From NCBI RefSeq assembly GCF_022179725.1, contig NZ_BPRC01000021.1:1-64000 (forward strand): 64,000 nucleotides of DNA. Direction: 5' to 3'. This document shows, piece after piece, positions 62,383 through 64,000 of this stretch. A model generated the notes under the pieces. The model saw nothing but the letters and a program-made list of their open reading frames with translations, was not told the origin of the DNA and ran no database searches. The stretch comes from Methylorubrum aminovorans. GTDB lineage: Bacteria; Pseudomonadota; Alphaproteobacteria; Rhizobiales; Beijerinckiaceae. The translations under genes were made by a program, and so were the position numbers. The number at the start of each line of letters is the position of its first letter. Positions within the stretch are counted from its first letter, which is position 1.

Positions 62383-63810
62383 TTATTCGGCCGGGTTGAG
62401 GGTGCGGTCGAGGGTGACCGACGGCGCGGGCGTGATGCCGGCGGTGCGGATCGGCGCGCCGGGCTCGATCCCGTGTTCGCCCCGGTGCGGCGACTTCGCC
62501 ATCAGGTGCAGGATGTAGAGGATGCCCATCCCGAACACGGCGAAGTAGACCAGCACGAAGGCGATGAGCGATGCGGCGACGGCGGGCGCGTGGAGCGGCG
62601 AGGCCGATTCCGCCGTGCGCAGGAGGCCGTAGACCGTGAAGGGCTGGCGCCCCACCTCGGTGGTGATCCAGCCGGCGACGACGGCGACGAAGCCGGCCGG
62701 TCCCATGGCGAGCGCGAAGCGGTGCAACTTCGCCCACTCGTAAAGCTTGCCCTTGTAGCGGGCGAGCAGACTGGCGGCGCCGAGCAGCAGCATCAGCAGC
62801 CCCAAGCTGACCATCACCCGGAAGGACCAGAATACCACGGGAACCGGCGGCCAGTTCTCCCGCGGCACGGTGTCGAGGCCCTTCAGCGGCTCGTTCAGGC
62901 CGTGCTTCAGGATCAGCGAGGACAGCTTCGGCACCTCGACCGCGTAGCGGACCGTGCCGGCCGCTTGGTCGGGCAGGCCGAACAGGATGAGCGGGGCGCC
63001 GTCCGGATGGCTCTGAAAGTGGCCTTCCATGGCCATGACCTTCGTCGGCTGGTGCTCAAGCGTGTTCAGGCCGTGGGCGTCGCCCGCGAGGATCTGGATC
63101 GGCGCGACGACGGCGAGCATCCACATCGCCATCGAGAACATCATCCGCGCGCCTTCGTTCGCGCGGTCCCGGAGCAGGTGCCAGGCGCCGACCGCGCCAA
63201 CGACGAGCGCGGTGGTCAGGTAAGCGGCCAGGACCATGTGGACGAGGCGATAGGGGAAGGACGGATTGAAGACGATGGCCCACCAATCGGCCGGCACGAA
63301 CTGGCCGGCCGCGTTGACCGTGTGACCCTGCGGCGTCTGCATCCAGGAGTTCACGGACAGGATCCAGAAAGCCGAGAAGAAGGTTCCGATGGCCACCATC
63401 AGGGTGGCGAGGAAGTGCAGGCGCGGGCCGACCTTGCTCATGCCGAAGAGCATGACGCCGAGGAAGCCGGCCTCCAGGAAGAAGGCCGAGAGCACCTCGT
63501 AGGCCATCAGCGGACCGAGAACCGGCCCCGTTTTGTCGGCATAGACGGACCAGTTCGTGCCGAACTGGTAGGACATGACCAGTCCGGACACGACGCCCAT
63601 AGCGAAGGCGATGGCGAAGATCTTGATCCAGTACCGAAACAGGTCGATGAACACCTGCCGTCCGGTAGCCAACCAGAGACCCTCCAGCACCGCCAGGTAG
63701 CTGGCGAGGCCGATGGAGAAGGCCGGGAACACGATGTGGAAGGCCACTGTGAACCCGAACTGCCACCTTGCAAGCAGCAGGGCGTCAACGTTCGCCAGCA
63801 TGTCGGTCAT
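62383..63810 (-). CDS. cydA: Cytochrome bd-type / cyanide-insensitive ubiquinol oxidase subunit I
   Basis: 475 residues. Heme ligand histidine H25 in FGFTVAFHIVFPAFSIGLA, a second in YRLVHMVLAAYL, and the quinol-oxidation segment GDAHGLNTLEHQPTKVMAME. The protein is shorter than E. coli CydA (about 520) and has a short Q-loop, as in CioA cyanide-insensitive oxidases. It oxidises quinol and reduces oxygen without a proton pump and tolerates cyanide. Two possible starts, ATG 63810 and ATG 63801. It is 37 bases after hemA, in one operon with it. Confidence 0.95.
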   Translation of the reverse strand: MTDMLANVDALLLARWQFGFTVAFHIVFPAFSIGLASYLAVLEGLWLATGRQVFIDLFRYWIKIFAIAFAMGVVSGLVMSYQFGTNWSVYADKTGPVLGPLMAYEVLSAFFLEAGFLGVMLFGMSKVGPRLHFLATLMVAIGTFFSAFWILSVNSWMQTPQGHTVNAAGQFVPADWWAIVFNPSFPYRLVHMVLAAYLTTALVVGAVGAWHLLRDRANEGARMMFSMAMWMLAVVAPIQILAGDAHGLNTLEHQPTKVMAMEGHFQSHPDGAPLILFGLPDQAAGTVRYAVEVPKLSSLILKHGLNEPLKGLDTVPRENWPPVPVVFWSFRVMVSLGLLMLLLGAASLLARYKGKLYEWAKLHRFALAMGPAGFVAVVAGWITTEVGRQPFTVYGLLRTAESASPLHAPAVAASLIAFVLVYFAVFGMGILYILHLMAKSPHRGEHGIEPGAPIRTAGITPAPSVTLDRTLNPAE

Positions 63811-63847
63811 CTCTTGCGTATGTCGATGAGGCTGAGGGGACGCGCGG

Positions 63848-64000
63848 TCAGGCGGCCACCGAGACCTCGCCCCAGCCCAGGCGTGAGCGAACCTCGACGA
63901 GCGCCCCCACGAGCGCCCGCATGTGCTCCTCGGTGTGGAGCGGCGTCGGGGTGATCCTCAGCCGCTCGCCGCCGCGCGGCACGGTGGGATAGTTGATCGG
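63848..64000 (-). CDS. hemA: 5-aminolevulinate synthase, C-terminal part
   Basis: Only the last 50 codons are inside the window; the 5' part lies beyond position 64000. The read PINYPTVPRGGERLRITPTP followed by LHTEEHMRALVGAL is the highly conserved end of ALAS (HemA, C4 pathway), which joins glycine and succinyl-CoA. It reads in the same direction as cydAB. An ALAS gene attached to a bd-type oxidase operon suggests a dedicated heme supply, probably a second hemA of the genome (inference). Confidence 0.88.
   Translation of the reverse strand, partial: PINYPTVPRGGERLRITPTPLHTEEHMRALVGALVEVRSRLGWGEVSVAA

Overview
The window looks like a GC-rich alphaproteobacterial chromosome, most likely Methylobacterium/Methylorubrum or a close relative. 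This is inferred from the flagellin type, a FixL-FixJ-FixK circuit, a HemA of the C4 (ALAS) type, an HWE-family kinase, Tad pilus genes and short dispersed palindromic repeats. I recognised no rRNA, tRNA or CRISPR array and no intact insertion sequence.

Left part (1-23 kb). A large repeat-bearing flagellin reads leftward and carries an apparent +1 frameshift after codon 15. An AraC-type regulator is also frameshifted. From 5.5 to 16 kb lies an oxygen-responsive stress island: an Hsp20 chaperone, four universal stress proteins, a triple-BON protein, a 78-residue membrane protein, a host-attachment-family protein, a stand-alone receiver, and complete FixL (heme ligand present), FixJ and FixK homologues. 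Six FNR/FixK-type boxes (TTG-N8-CAA class) sit upstream of these genes, two of them at exactly the same distance from paralogous usp genes. An HD-GYP response regulator, a hybrid kinase with a small coding minisatellite, and three TadE/TadG genes follow.

Middle part (24-47 kb). A nitrate respiration operon narK-G-H-J-I-parvulin has stop/start overlaps at four of its five junctions. NarK is a two-domain fusion. The operon ends near a 32-bp perfect palindrome. Then come a 67-residue membrane protein, the frameshifted tail of an L-serine dehydratase gene, and a sulfonate/organosulfur block: ABC ATPase, permease and Tat-type binding protein read leftward; acyl-CoA-dehydrogenase-like enzyme, alkanesulfonate monooxygenase-like enzyme, second binding protein and cupin read rightward. 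A short LOV photoreceptor gene overlaps a CheB-CheR-PAS-HWE kinase gene.

Right part (47.5-64 kb). A class II UvrA and an orphan LnmK/Pnap_2097-family protein precede a complete Nit1C cluster (Sll0783-like protein, nitrilase, radical SAM protein, GNAT, AIR-synthase-like protein, glycosyltransferase, MSMEG_0570-like protein, flavoprotein). Nit1C is linked in the literature to cyanide assimilation. A MocR/GntR-aminotransferase regulator is divergent from it. Beyond that, a truncated second nitrilase borders hemA-cydA-cydB-DUF2474, a cyanide-insensitive-type bd oxidase operon whose hemA runs off the window. Cyanide nitrilase plus cyanide-resistant oxidase plus heme supply makes a coherent cyanide tolerance/assimilation hypothesis.

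Several frames are broken (flagellin, AraC, sdaA tail, second nitrilase). The last two are clearly decayed. The first two could be real or base-calling errors and should be checked with reads.
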